A stretch of DNA of 64,000 nt from Oceanospirillum linum. Its GTDB lineage: Bacteria; Pseudomonadota; Gammaproteobacteria; Pseudomonadales; Halomonadaceae. The notes beneath the pieces were generated by a model. That model was not told the DNA's origin and did not search any database. It worked only from the letters and a program-made list of their open reading frames with translations. Positions 18,103 to 25,356 of this stretch are shown here, piece after piece. The DNA lies in contig NZ_FXTS01000001.1 of assembly GCF_900182785.1 (NCBI RefSeq), positions 434,001 through 498,000 of the forward strand, given 5' to 3'. Numbering within the stretch: the stretch's first letter is position 1; each line of letters starts with the position of its first letter. The position numbers were made by a program, and so were the translations under genes.

Positions 18103-18278
18103 CGTTGGGCGGGATGCACTGTAAATGCTAGTTTCATCCAGCAAACGGTCAGTCAGATCAAGGCCTACAAAACGGCGCATGGAACCATGCCTCATAAAGC
18201 ACACCTTCCATGGGAGATGCGCTCAAGTTGTCAAAAACGGCATGGTATGGATGTACCACATAGGCCATATTGAACAAG
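18103..18278. other. Orphan 176-bp stretch at the right edge of the accessory block
   Basis: One plus-strand frame is open to TGA at 18271-18273 and reads YKTAHGTMPHKAHLPWEMRS, which has protein-like composition, but there is no start or ribosome site. It may be the end of a gene destroyed when the block was inserted. No known family was recognised. Confidence 0.25.
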
Positions 18279-18755
18279 CTATGGATTTATTTCAATCAGC
18301 TCAACATCAAAAATCAATACCGAACCCGCAGGAATACGACCCACAGAGCGATTACCATAAGCAAGCTGACTGGGAATAAAGAAACGGGTCTTTTCACCTT
18401 CAACCATCAGCTGAACACCTTCTGTCCAGCCGGGAATCACCTGATTGAGACCAAAATCAATCGGCTGGCCACGATCTACCGAGCTGTCAAACACGGTGCC
18501 ATTCAGCAGAGTGCCATGGTAGTGTACTTTAACCCGATCCGTAGCCTCAGGGTGCTGCTCACCTGTGCCTGCTTCCAGTACTTTGTACTGCAAGCCTGAA
18601 TCCGTTGTTACGACATCTTCTTCCTGAGCATTACTGTTCAGAAAAGCCTGCCCTTCCTGAACATTTTCAGCAACATTTTTGCGATCATCCGTAAGACGTT
18701 TAAAGATAAAGAGCGCGATAATGACAATTACCGCAATAATAATGACTCGAGTCAC
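18279..18755 (-). CDS. Membrane-anchored FKBP-type peptidyl-prolyl isomerase
   Basis: The product has 158 residues. An N-terminal transmembrane anchor (MTRVIIIAVIVIIALFIFKR) precedes a spacer and an FKBP domain (about 50-155) with the usual VKVHYHGTLLNGTVFDSS, VIPGWTEGVQLM and YGNRSVGRIPAGSVLIFDVEL motifs. The enzyme isomerises X-Pro bonds, here probably on the periplasmic face. GTG at 18755 is chosen because AAGGA lies 8 bases before it; a longer frame from GTG 18788 has no site. It resembles FklB/FkpA-family proteins but has a membrane anchor in place of the usual dimerisation domain. It is transcribed alone. Confidence 0.85.
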   Translation of the reverse strand: MTRVIIIAVIVIIALFIFKRLTDDRKNVAENVQEGQAFLNSNAQEEDVVTTDSGLQYKVLEAGTGEQHPEATDRVKVHYHGTLLNGTVFDSSVDRGQPIDFGLNQVIPGWTEGVQLMVEGEKTRFFIPSQLAYGNRSVGRIPAGSVLIFDVELIEINP

Positions 18756-18899
18756 AGAGAGTTTCCTTGTTATCAGGATATGGAACACCAGAAGTCAGAG
18801 CCTTGATCGCTAAAACCTCAAAACTCTGGCTGTCATATACATAAAAATTTTGCTTATGCTAGAGTAGACCGACAAAAAAGCAAGTATCTGCTGAAGCCA

Positions 18900-19499
18900 C
18901 TATACGTCAATCCTGCACCACTCCAGCAAACGATTATTAGCAGGCATCCTATGATCGGCAACCAGTGCCAAGCCTGCTAACTCCGCCAGTTCCACGACCG
19001 CCTCGAACTCCCGGATGCCACTTAAAGGGTCTCTGTCCCGCAAAAAGCGATCAAAAGCCTGATTGCTCTCACTGGTATAAGTCCCCTGATAATTGAACGG
19101 GCCGTAAATACAGAGTTTGCCTCCCGCCTGCAACCGGGAGCCAATACCTTTAAAAAAAGCCTCAACCATAGCCCAGGACATGATATGCAGAGTATTGGCG
19201 GTAAAGATGCCATCCGGTTTTATCTCGGGCCATTGAGCCTGAGTCACATCAAGCTCAATGGGTGGCAGAAGGTTGTCACCTGAATATTCATCGCACCAGA
19301 GCTTCACGCCCGGCAGATTGATCAATTGATCAGAAGGCTGCCATTGCAGATGAGGCAGGTGCTCCGCCATATATACCGCATGCTGGCCCGTGCCACTGCC
19401 CACCTCCAGAACCTGCGAAACATCACTGAAAGTGCGCTTTAAGACCTGAAGGATAGGAGCCTTATTATTTTCGCAGGCCTGTGAAAAGGGTTTATTCAT
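18900..19499 (-). CDS. DUF938 SAM-dependent methyltransferase-like protein
   Basis: The product has 199 residues and matches the DUF938 family throughout: it starts MNKPFSQACENNKAPIL, has the SAM-binding glycine motif VLEVGSGTGQHAVY near residue 30, and FTANTLHIMSW, YGPFNYQG and the C-terminal MPANNRLLEW. The fold is a class I methyltransferase; the substrate is unknown for the family as far as I know. AGGAA lies 6 bases before ATG. The start is 52 bases after the stop of the enoyl-CoA hydratase family gene on the same strand, so the two may be co-transcribed. Confidence 0.85.
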   Translation of the reverse strand: MNKPFSQACENNKAPILQVLKRTFSDVSQVLEVGSGTGQHAVYMAEHLPHLQWQPSDQLINLPGVKLWCDEYSGDNLLPPIELDVTQAQWPEIKPDGIFTANTLHIMSWAMVEAFFKGIGSRLQAGGKLCIYGPFNYQGTYTSESNQAFDRFLRDRDPLSGIREFEAVVELAELAGLALVADHRMPANNRLLEWCRIDV

Positions 19500-19551
19500 G
19501 GCTATTCCTGTCTTAAAAGCGGTGAAGACGTTTGAAGATTACAAGCCGGTA

Positions 19552-20337
19552 TTAGCGACCTGAAAACTGGGCTGGACGTTTGGCGATAAAGGCCTGAACG
19601 CCTTCCCGCCCATCCTGTGTTTTGCTTAATGCGGCAATGGATTGAGACTCCAGCTCCATTTGGCTTTCTAAAGTTGCCGTATGGGCGCTGCCCACCAGTT
19701 GTTTTACTTTGGCGTAAGCCTGAGTCGGCCCTGCTGCAAGCATCTTAGCCAGTTCCTGAACCGTTGCCTCCAACTTATCAGCCGGTACAACACGATTGAC
19801 CAGTCCCCAGTCCAGAGCTGTTTCAGCATCAAGCACACGGTTCGTCATAAAAAATTCTTTCGCCCGGCGCGGCCCTATCTGCTGAGTCAGATAATAGGAT
19901 GTACTGCCATCAGGAGAGAAGCCAATTTGCGTATAAGCGCTGGTAAAACGAGCGGTATCTGCCGCAATAACCAGATCACAACAGGCCATTAAACCCAGGC
20001 CCGCACCTGCGGTCATCCCGTTAATGGCTCCAATAACAGGCAACGGTAAACGTGAAAGCCGGGCAATAGCGCTATGAAAATACGTTGTCATATCCATAAG
20101 CAAGCGATCAACTGAATCAGGATCATCAGCAAAAGCCCCTACATCACCACCGGCAGAAAAAGCTTTATCACCACTACCGGTGATCACTACAGCCCGAAGG
20201 GATGAATCACAGGCACACTGATTCGCCAGCTCACTCAGACGGCGCATAGCATCTTCATCCATCGCATTAAAAGCGTGAGGGCGGTTCAGGGTAATCCAGG
20301 CGATATTGTCGATACGTTCAAAAAGTACTGCGCTCAT
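19552..20337 (-). CDS. Enoyl-CoA hydratase/isomerase family protein
   Basis: The product has 261 residues with the crotonase fold: the first oxyanion loop is FSAGGDVGAF near residue 61 and the second is GMTAGAGLGLMACCDLVIAA near residue 107. The position that carries Glu in classical hydratases is followed here by FSPDGSTSYYL, where an Asp takes the catalytic role as in PaaG-type isomerases. It is therefore closer to the isomerase/PaaG branch than to FadB-type hydratases. The reaction is probably on a CoA thioester in fatty acid or aromatic degradation; the exact substrate cannot be read. GGAG precedes ATG by 7 bases. Confidence 0.85.
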   Translation of the reverse strand: MSAVLFERIDNIAWITLNRPHAFNAMDEDAMRRLSELANQCACDSSLRAVVITGSGDKAFSAGGDVGAFADDPDSVDRLLMDMTTYFHSAIARLSRLPLPVIGAINGMTAGAGLGLMACCDLVIAADTARFTSAYTQIGFSPDGSTSYYLTQQIGPRRAKEFFMTNRVLDAETALDWGLVNRVVPADKLEATVQELAKMLAAGPTQAYAKVKQLVGSAHTATLESQMELESQSIAALSKTQDGREGVQAFIAKRPAQFSGR

Positions 20338-20509
20338 AGGGCTCTCCGGCCAGTTGATCTTGTTATGAATAAGGCATGTGTTACAAACAAGGTATTAGGA
20401 CGGTGATTTTAAAACCGTGCTAAAACAGCACGAGAATTTCACAGCTGGCAGGGCAAGTCAAAATTGACTTATCAGTCAAAAATCATAGGAACGACAAAGC
20501 GGATATTTG

Positions 20510-20788
20510 GCATCAGAAGGCAGGTGCGCAAAGCGATTTACACGACCAATGCGGTTGAGGCAGTGCATCGCCAGTTCCGAAAACTGACCAAGACTAAAGG
20601 CGGCTTCGCCAATGAAAACGCGTTACTCAGGCTGCTGTACGCAGGTATGTTGAAGGCATCAGAGCGCTGGACGCATCCCGTGCAAAACGGGAACCTGACG
20701 TTGTCGCAGCTGAGCATCCACTTTGAAGGACGGATCGACGGCTACGTGGATCTGTAAGTAATGGGTGACACAGAACTATGAACACCCT
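20510..20788 (+). mobile_element. IS256-family transposase remnant with right end
   Basis: From about 20510 to TAA at 20755-20757 the plus strand encodes the C-terminal about 80 residues of an IS256-family (mutator) transposase: RKAIYTTNAVEAVHRQFRKL, TKTKGGF, LLRLLYAG and the terminal FEGRIDG. The first three quarters of the transposase and the left end are absent. About 5 bp after the stop begins GGGTGACACAGAACTATGAA, which looks like the terminal inverted repeat of the family, putting the right end near 20788. It is therefore a dead one-ended relic. Confidence 0.8.
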
Positions 20789-20837
20789 CGCCATCACCGC
20801 CTCCTGCGTTTCAAAACCCGATCAGACCATAGTTCGG

Positions 20838-20853
20838 GAGGTTTTTCTACAGC
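20838..20853 (+). repeat. Solitary copy of the MITE terminal repeat
   Basis: GAGGTTTTTCTACAGC is identical, over the shared 15 bp, to the terminal repeats of the element at 21933-22096. It lies in inverted orientation to the copy at 21934-21949, so the HEPN-like gene is bracketed by inverted copies. It is followed by a GC-rich stretch (20860-20935) that vaguely resembles a decayed attC site. Confidence 0.55.
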
Positions 20854-20940
20854 TTGAACGCCCGCCATAAACGGCGCGAGGAACGAGCGTCCGGCGACCG
20901 AAGGGAGCAAATTTGATGGGCTTGCTAAGTTTATACAGGG

Positions 20941-21903
20941 CTAAATTGCCCAAGGAGCTTGCTTTATCTCCAATGCTGCATTGTTAAACCTTAACTTCCT
21001 ATCTAAATTTTCAGTTAGAGTGCAAACAATATTTAGTGCCGTTTTATAATGCTCAATAGCTTTATCTAAGTGCATGAACTGCTCTGCATATCTAAGCTTA
21101 ATAGCATCTTTCTCGCTAGGTAGAGATTTAAGGCTCTCAACATCAAGGTCTGCGCAAAACTGTTTTGATTCTTCGTAGAGAGACAAAAGATTATGGCCGA
21201 ATATTTTTTTACCAATCTTTTGTTTTATTAATACTTTAAATGACTTTTCCACTGCTAAGTGAAGCTCCCAACACCCTATTGATACTCTATCTGTGTTGAA
21301 AGATATGATGTCATCAATAGCTTTCTCAAAGTGTGCCCATATCCCGTTTTTCATACTCAGAGTTTCAGGCTCTAACCCACTCACACTCATTAGGTTTAAG
21401 TGTATTTTTCGAGTCTTTGAAGCCACTTCTAAAACCTCATTCTCAAGAACCCTTAATCTTTCACTTACAAGAGCTTCAAGCCTTACTTTGTCATCGATGA
21501 AGTCTGTATACGATTCAGTTTCCTCAATACTATCTGGAAATTTAAGCCAGCAAGTTCCTTTTTCAGTTAGCGATGATGTTGTGAGAGGTATTTTTATTTT
21601 AATAGGCTGAGCATATGACGTTACAATCCCATATGTATCAGACTGATGTGGCGGTTTAGCAAGCTCACCATAAGTTTCGTAATACCATTGCATGAATAAT
21701 GGAACAATGTCTCTTGAAAAAGCATCATGCTCTAAAATATTTTCTGAATCACCCAACGAACTACCTTTTATGCAATTTTCTACGAAGAACACAGCAGCTT
21801 TCATGAATCGCTCATGGATTGGAAAGTTATGTTCAGTAAAAACCTCATCGATTTGAGGCATTATCTGATCAATGAATTTTTTTAGCTCTGGATTCAACTG
21901 CAT
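20941..21903 (-). CDS. Unknown protein with possible HEPN-like C-terminal helices
   Basis: The product has 320 residues, AT-rich and with Lys/Glu/Leu-rich helical composition unlike the neighbouring housekeeping genes. Residues about 210-300 contain WELHLAVEKSFKVLIKQKIG, then GHNLLSLYEES, a pattern like the HEPN superfamily (conserved acidic/Lys helix, then a GHxL turn). The classical RxxxxH catalytic motif of HEPN ribonucleases is not evident, so nuclease activity is doubtful. ATG at 21903 (GAGGG upstream) is preferred over GTG at 21909. It lies one cassette beyond an attC site and is bracketed by inverted repeats, so it is probably a captured gene. Function unknown. Confidence 0.6.
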   Translation of the reverse strand: MQLNPELKKFIDQIMPQIDEVFTEHNFPIHERFMKAAVFFVENCIKGSSLGDSENILEHDAFSRDIVPLFMQWYYETYGELAKPPHQSDTYGIVTSYAQPIKIKIPLTTSSLTEKGTCWLKFPDSIEETESYTDFIDDKVRLEALVSERLRVLENEVLEVASKTRKIHLNLMSVSGLEPETLSMKNGIWAHFEKAIDDIISFNTDRVSIGCWELHLAVEKSFKVLIKQKIGKKIFGHNLLSLYEESKQFCADLDVESLKSLPSEKDAIKLRYAEQFMHLDKAIEHYKTALNIVCTLTENLDRKLRFNNAALEIKQAPWAI

Positions 21904-21932
21904 ATACACCCAACCCTCATGGAAACTTAACG

Positions 21933-22096
21933 AGGCTGTAGAAAAACCTCAGCCTCAAAAATTGATCATTTTTTGTACTAAAAATAACGCTTCTACGTGA
22001 ATTCTGGGGCAGTTTTCATCGCCAAATACTCTTAAATCAACGTAAGCGCGCGATAAATTCTCAATAACCAGAACCCGTTAGGTTTTTCTACAGCCT
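21933..22096. repeat. MITE-like element with 17-bp perfect terminal inverted repeats
   Basis: AGGCTGTAGAAAAACCT at 21933-21949 is the exact reverse complement of 22080-22096. The 164-bp element contains no coding frame. Its right terminus overlaps the first bases of the attC site at 22093. No clear target-site duplication could be seen. The terminal sequence resembles insertion sequence ends, so a miniature non-autonomous derivative is the best explanation. Confidence 0.65.
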
Positions 22097-22217
22097 AACA
22101 CCGCGTTAAGTAGTGAGCCACCACCACCATACCTAAACCATTGTGCCGTAGACACTAAATTCAAAGCAAACCGAAAATGCCGAGCGTTGCGAATCTGCCT
22201 TAAACGCTTTGTTAGGT
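22093..22217 (-). other. Integron attC recombination site
   Basis: The outer boxes are GCCTAAC (22093-22099) and GTTAGGT (22211-22217), matching RYYYAAC and GTTRRRY. Inside them CGCGTTAAG and CTTAAACGC pair with one extra-helical base, as in the L boxes of attC sites, and a 90-bp variable centre lies between. The extra base is in the arm near 22204, which orients the site on the minus strand, the same direction as the genes at 22212-22805. The stop codon of the 60-residue protein lies inside the site, as is usual for cassettes. No intI gene is present in the window. Confidence 0.8.
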
Positions 22218-22394
22218 GTTTTTCAGCGCATATGCTTTGAGGTGTACTTCTGCGGCAGACTCAGGGTCTAAACCTCGTAGTTGGGTAGTTCGAGTGCTAC
22301 CATCCGGTAAAGTAACATCCAAGGTATCACCTGTAATGGTGTAGTAAGCAGTTATTACTTTGCCATTACTTTCAATACTGATTTCTTCATGCAT
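22212..22394 (-). CDS. Small unknown cassette protein
   Basis: The product has 60 residues with a beta-rich pattern (KVITAYYTITGDTLDVTLPDG) and a helical end. No family is recognised; a Thr-rich hairpin followed by a short helix is all that can be seen. Its TAA stop is inside the attC site, which is typical of integron cassette genes. It starts 9 bases after the preceding membrane-protein gene on the minus strand, with AAGGGA upstream, so the two form a bicistronic cassette. Confidence 0.65.
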   Translation of the reverse strand: MHEEISIESNGKVITAYYTITGDTLDVTLPDGSTRTTQLRGLDPESAAEVHLKAYALKNT

Positions 22395-22403
22395 ATCTGT
22401 CCC

Positions 22404-22805
22404 TTACTTATTGCCTTTGCCTAAATCTTGTTTGAGTTTCTCTATATTGAGTTTGAGTAATTCGTCTTGAAGTGGCTGCACCACAAGATGCCATGTCCTA
22501 AAACCATACCAAATCATTAGAAGCCCTACACCAGCAAAAAAACCTAAACTTGACAAGAATATCGTTTTATTTTTTTTTGCGATTTTTAGCTTATTATCTA
22601 AAACTTGAAAGCGAGCTTCTTCTGAAACAGAGCGGGCAGGATCTGCAGCTAAAGTGGTGTATTCAACAGCAATATCAAACGCTAGAGTGTTAGTGCTATG
22701 GTTTACATAAACTAACGAACTAATGCTAAATATAAGCAGTAGAAGACCAAATAATGCGTAAAATTTGTAAATATTATCCGTCGGTAAAGGAACCCTACTT
22801 TCCAT
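22404..22805 (-). CDS. Small membrane protein of the integron cassette
   Basis: The product has 133 residues. Transmembrane helices lie at about 13-35 (FYALFGLLLLIFSISSLVYV) and 82-104 (IFLSSLGFFAGVGLLMIWYG), with a hydrophilic stretch between them and a Lys-rich C-terminal helix. The ribosome site GAGG is 8 bases before ATG. The gene starts 26 bases inside the cassette boundary at 22838 (G/TTAGGTG), so it is the first gene of the cassette. The family is not recognised. Cassette membrane proteins of this size are common and mostly uncharacterised. Confidence 0.65.
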   Translation of the reverse strand: MESRVPLPTDNIYKFYALFGLLLLIFSISSLVYVNHSTNTLAFDIAVEYTTLAADPARSVSEEARFQVLDNKLKIAKKNKTIFLSSLGFFAGVGLLMIWYGFRTWHLVVQPLQDELLKLNIEKLKQDLGKGNK

Positions 22806-23196
22806 TAATATGACCTCGAAACTTCAATAACACCTAACATTTTAATCATAGGCATGCTTATTTCGCCAGTTTCAATATACCGCCAAAAATTGAGGAAAGA
22901 TTTTGATTAGAAAGGAAAAATCCGTTTTCTGATCTGACTGCTTCCCTGCTAAACGCGCATGCGTATATACGCCAATAACCGTGCGCCTGTGCTCTTAAAA
23001 GCAATGGGCAGGCACGGTTTCCATAATGTATTGAATTTGCAGCTTATCTGATCGGCTTAATTAGGTAAACTGCGCATTAAGTCAAACAAAGTAGGTATGA
23101 CTCACCTAGATATAACGTAACACCAAAAGAATTAAGATGTAGAAAACCTGCGGTAGCTGCCTAGTTCCTAGTCTCTGATCAAAAGATCAAAGAGGC
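22806..23196. other. Cassette boundary and gene-free gap
   Basis: On the minus strand GTTAGGTG (22838-22831) marks the other edge of the 739-bp cassette. The sequence beyond does not fold as a second attC, so this edge may be an attI relic or a secondary G/TT insertion site. Further on, AACCGTGC (22977-22984) and GCACGGTT (23012-23019) form an imperfect stem. No gene is supported between 22839 and the chemoreceptor terminator. Confidence 0.45.
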
Positions 23197-23226
23197 TGAA
23201 AAAAAGGGCTGAAGAATATTCAGCCC
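23197..23226 (-). terminator. Rho-independent terminator of the chemoreceptor gene
   Basis: An 8-bp stem (23206-23213 with 23219-23226) is followed by a T-run on the minus strand, 17 bases after the MCP stop codon. Confidence 0.85.
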
Positions 23227-23242
23227 TGTTGATGACGTTAGA

Positions 23243-25213
23243 TTAACACTGAAAACGTTGGCTCTTATCATGCAGTTGTTGCATAAGCCGGTTAATGCTT
23301 ACGCTCGCCTCGCTGGAGTTATCAGCTAACGATGCAGTAACTGCCGCGTCATCAGACAGCCGCTCCAGGGCAATATGTACTTTATTAACCGCATCATGTT
23401 GATGATGAGTCTGATCTGCCATCTGTCTATTTTTACTAAAAATAGCCTTCATTTCATCAGAGAGTGTAGTAAGCTCCTTCTGCGTCTCATCAAGGCTTTG
23501 CATCCCTTTTTCACTGCTGTCAGAACTATATTTCAGTTGATTTGCCATACCCTCACTTGAATGTTTCAGGTTTTCCAGCATCTCATGGATTTCTGTCGTG
23601 GAAGACTGGGTTCGGCTGGCTAATTGGCGAACTTCATCGGCCACAACAGCAAAGCCACGACCATGCTCACCGGCCCTGGCAGCTTCAATCGCTGCATTTA
23701 ACGCCAGTAAATTAGTCTGGTCTGAGATATCACGAATAACCTCAAGAACCTGCATAATATTTTCACTATGGGATAACAGCTTATCTAGCTCCCCCAAGCT
23801 TTGGGTCATATCTTTTGTCAGATTGCTAATCGCTTCATGGCTCTGCCCTAGCTGAGTTAAGGCTCTCGCTAGTACTGTGCCACCTTTATCTGAAAGCCCC
23901 GCCGCTTCCTCCGCCTGATCGGCAATAGTCGAGACCTGTTCAGCTAACTGATCCATATGGTTCGAGATACCATTAATAGCCTGCTGCTGTTGAAAGGATG
24001 CCTCTTGAGTCTGGGAGGCTGCCTGTTGAACATTAGAACCAATGGCCTCTGCTTCTTTGGCTGAATGCTGTACATCTAAAATAGTGTCCCGTAGACGATC
24101 AAACAGCTTATTGAGCTGTAGGCATAATTCACCCACTTCCGCTTTATCCACTGTAGAGAACTGAGCCTTTAAATTCATCTCATCGGTCACACTGCGTAAC
24201 TGCTGACGCAAGCGAGTGATTGGCCTTATCAAAATACCCGCCAGTGGGTATAAAACAGCCAAACTGGCTAAAAGTAAAAGCCCGGCAACCATCAGAGTAT
24301 AGCGTTGATTCCCTTGGATCTGAGCCATAATTTCTACCACAGGAACCTCAGCTACTAAATAACGTTGTAAGGCAGAAATATAGATAGCACCAATAAAAAC
24401 CGGGGCTCCTGCACGCTCAACCCGATAGATACGGGAAGTATCGGCAGAGACACCCTGCCATTGCGTATTGACTAAAGGGGCAAAATCTGGGGATTGACTA
24501 AGATTTTGTTTACCTGCGATAGAGGAGTCTGGATGGATATTAATTAAACCGTCTTTATCTGACAGCATCACAATGCCGGATTCACCAATACGATAATTTT
24601 GTATCATATTTGCCATCTGACTCATATTAAGCGCGGCCCCAGCGACAACTATCGGCTCACCATTAGCACTGGTCATATCGCTACTGTAGTTCACGAACAT
24701 CATCATCTTGCCGCCACTGAGTTCGTTCGTATCCAAATTCAGCTCATACTCCTGACCCGATTTAATATAACGGTAATACCAAGCATTATCAGGGTTGCTG
24801 GTCGACATTTTTTGCACACTCAATTTGCCAGTGTAGTGGTAATAATAAGCACCGGAAGGTGTATTAATCGCCATAAAGGCCACTTCAGCATCAAGAGATT
24901 TAAACGTTTGGGCTAGGGCTTCTGTTATTTCAGGTAAACGGGATTCATCCGCACCATCGCGAACCCAGCGTTGAATAAAGGTGTTGTTCGAGAGTGATTG
25001 CGATCCTGCAATGGCAGGACTTAAAGCCGCTTCAATACGGGCAGATATCCCCGTAATCGCAGAAGGTAGTTCCTCAAGCTCTAGGCGGTTCAGCCGGTCG
25101 TTGCTATTAAGACCTGATTGCAGGAATATAATCAGACATAAAACGATAGTTAGTACAATTGAAGAGGCCGCGAACAAACGTGCCCGCATTGATAATGCAT
25201 TCCAAAAAGCCAT
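23243..25213 (-). CDS. Methyl-accepting chemotaxis protein with Cache sensor
   Basis: The product has 656 residues: N-terminal membrane helix (about 10-32), periplasmic Cache-type ligand domain (about 40-285, with a second PAS-like half around YYRYIKSG and GIVMLSDKDGLINIHPDSS), second membrane helix (about 300-325), HAMP (about 326-380) and a long signalling coiled coil. The hairpin tip for CheA/CheW contact is EVIRDISDQTNLLALNAAIE and what follows. There is no C-terminal CheR-binding pentapeptide. The start has GGAG at 8 bases. It is a single gene far from any che cluster in this window. The ligand is not predictable; amino acids or organic acids are common for this sensor type. Confidence 0.9.
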   Translation of the reverse strand: MAFWNALSMRARLFAASSIVLTIVLCLIIFLQSGLNSNDRLNRLELEELPSAITGISARIEAALSPAIAGSQSLSNNTFIQRWVRDGADESRLPEITEALAQTFKSLDAEVAFMAINTPSGAYYYHYTGKLSVQKMSTSNPDNAWYYRYIKSGQEYELNLDTNELSGGKMMMFVNYSSDMTSANGEPIVVAGAALNMSQMANMIQNYRIGESGIVMLSDKDGLINIHPDSSIAGKQNLSQSPDFAPLVNTQWQGVSADTSRIYRVERAGAPVFIGAIYISALQRYLVAEVPVVEIMAQIQGNQRYTLMVAGLLLLASLAVLYPLAGILIRPITRLRQQLRSVTDEMNLKAQFSTVDKAEVGELCLQLNKLFDRLRDTILDVQHSAKEAEAIGSNVQQAASQTQEASFQQQQAINGISNHMDQLAEQVSTIADQAEEAAGLSDKGGTVLARALTQLGQSHEAISNLTKDMTQSLGELDKLLSHSENIMQVLEVIRDISDQTNLLALNAAIEAARAGEHGRGFAVVADEVRQLASRTQSSTTEIHEMLENLKHSSEGMANQLKYSSDSSEKGMQSLDETQKELTTLSDEMKAIFSKNRQMADQTHHQHDAVNKVHIALERLSDDAAVTASLADNSSEASVSINRLMQQLHDKSQRFQC

Positions 25214-25312
25214 GATGCTATCTCCAAACAGCGTATTTCATCAATCCGTGAATGATGATCATGTTTAAAACTGCTATTCATTTATATTTATTATCAGGTG
25301 ATATTCAACATC

Positions 25313-25341
25313 AAAAACTCGGCTATAAAAGCCGAGTTTTA
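25313..25341 (-). terminator. Rho-independent terminator of the fumarase gene
   Basis: AAAACTCGGC (25314-25323) pairs with GCCGAGTTTT (25331-25340). T-runs on both sides allow termination in either direction; the nearest upstream gene is fumarase on the minus strand. Confidence 0.85.
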
Positions 25342-25356
25342 TTTTTCACAATAAAA

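Noticed and set aside
18125..18379. 84-codon plus-strand frame overlapping the end of the FKBP gene
   Set aside because: Its second half is antisense to a clear FKBP domain, and no ribosome site precedes it.
20838..20940. Second attC site downstream of the HEPN-like gene
   Set aside because: A GGCGGGCGTTC stretch resembles an attC end, but the simple box is not GTTRRRY and no matching left arm could be paired; at most a decayed site.
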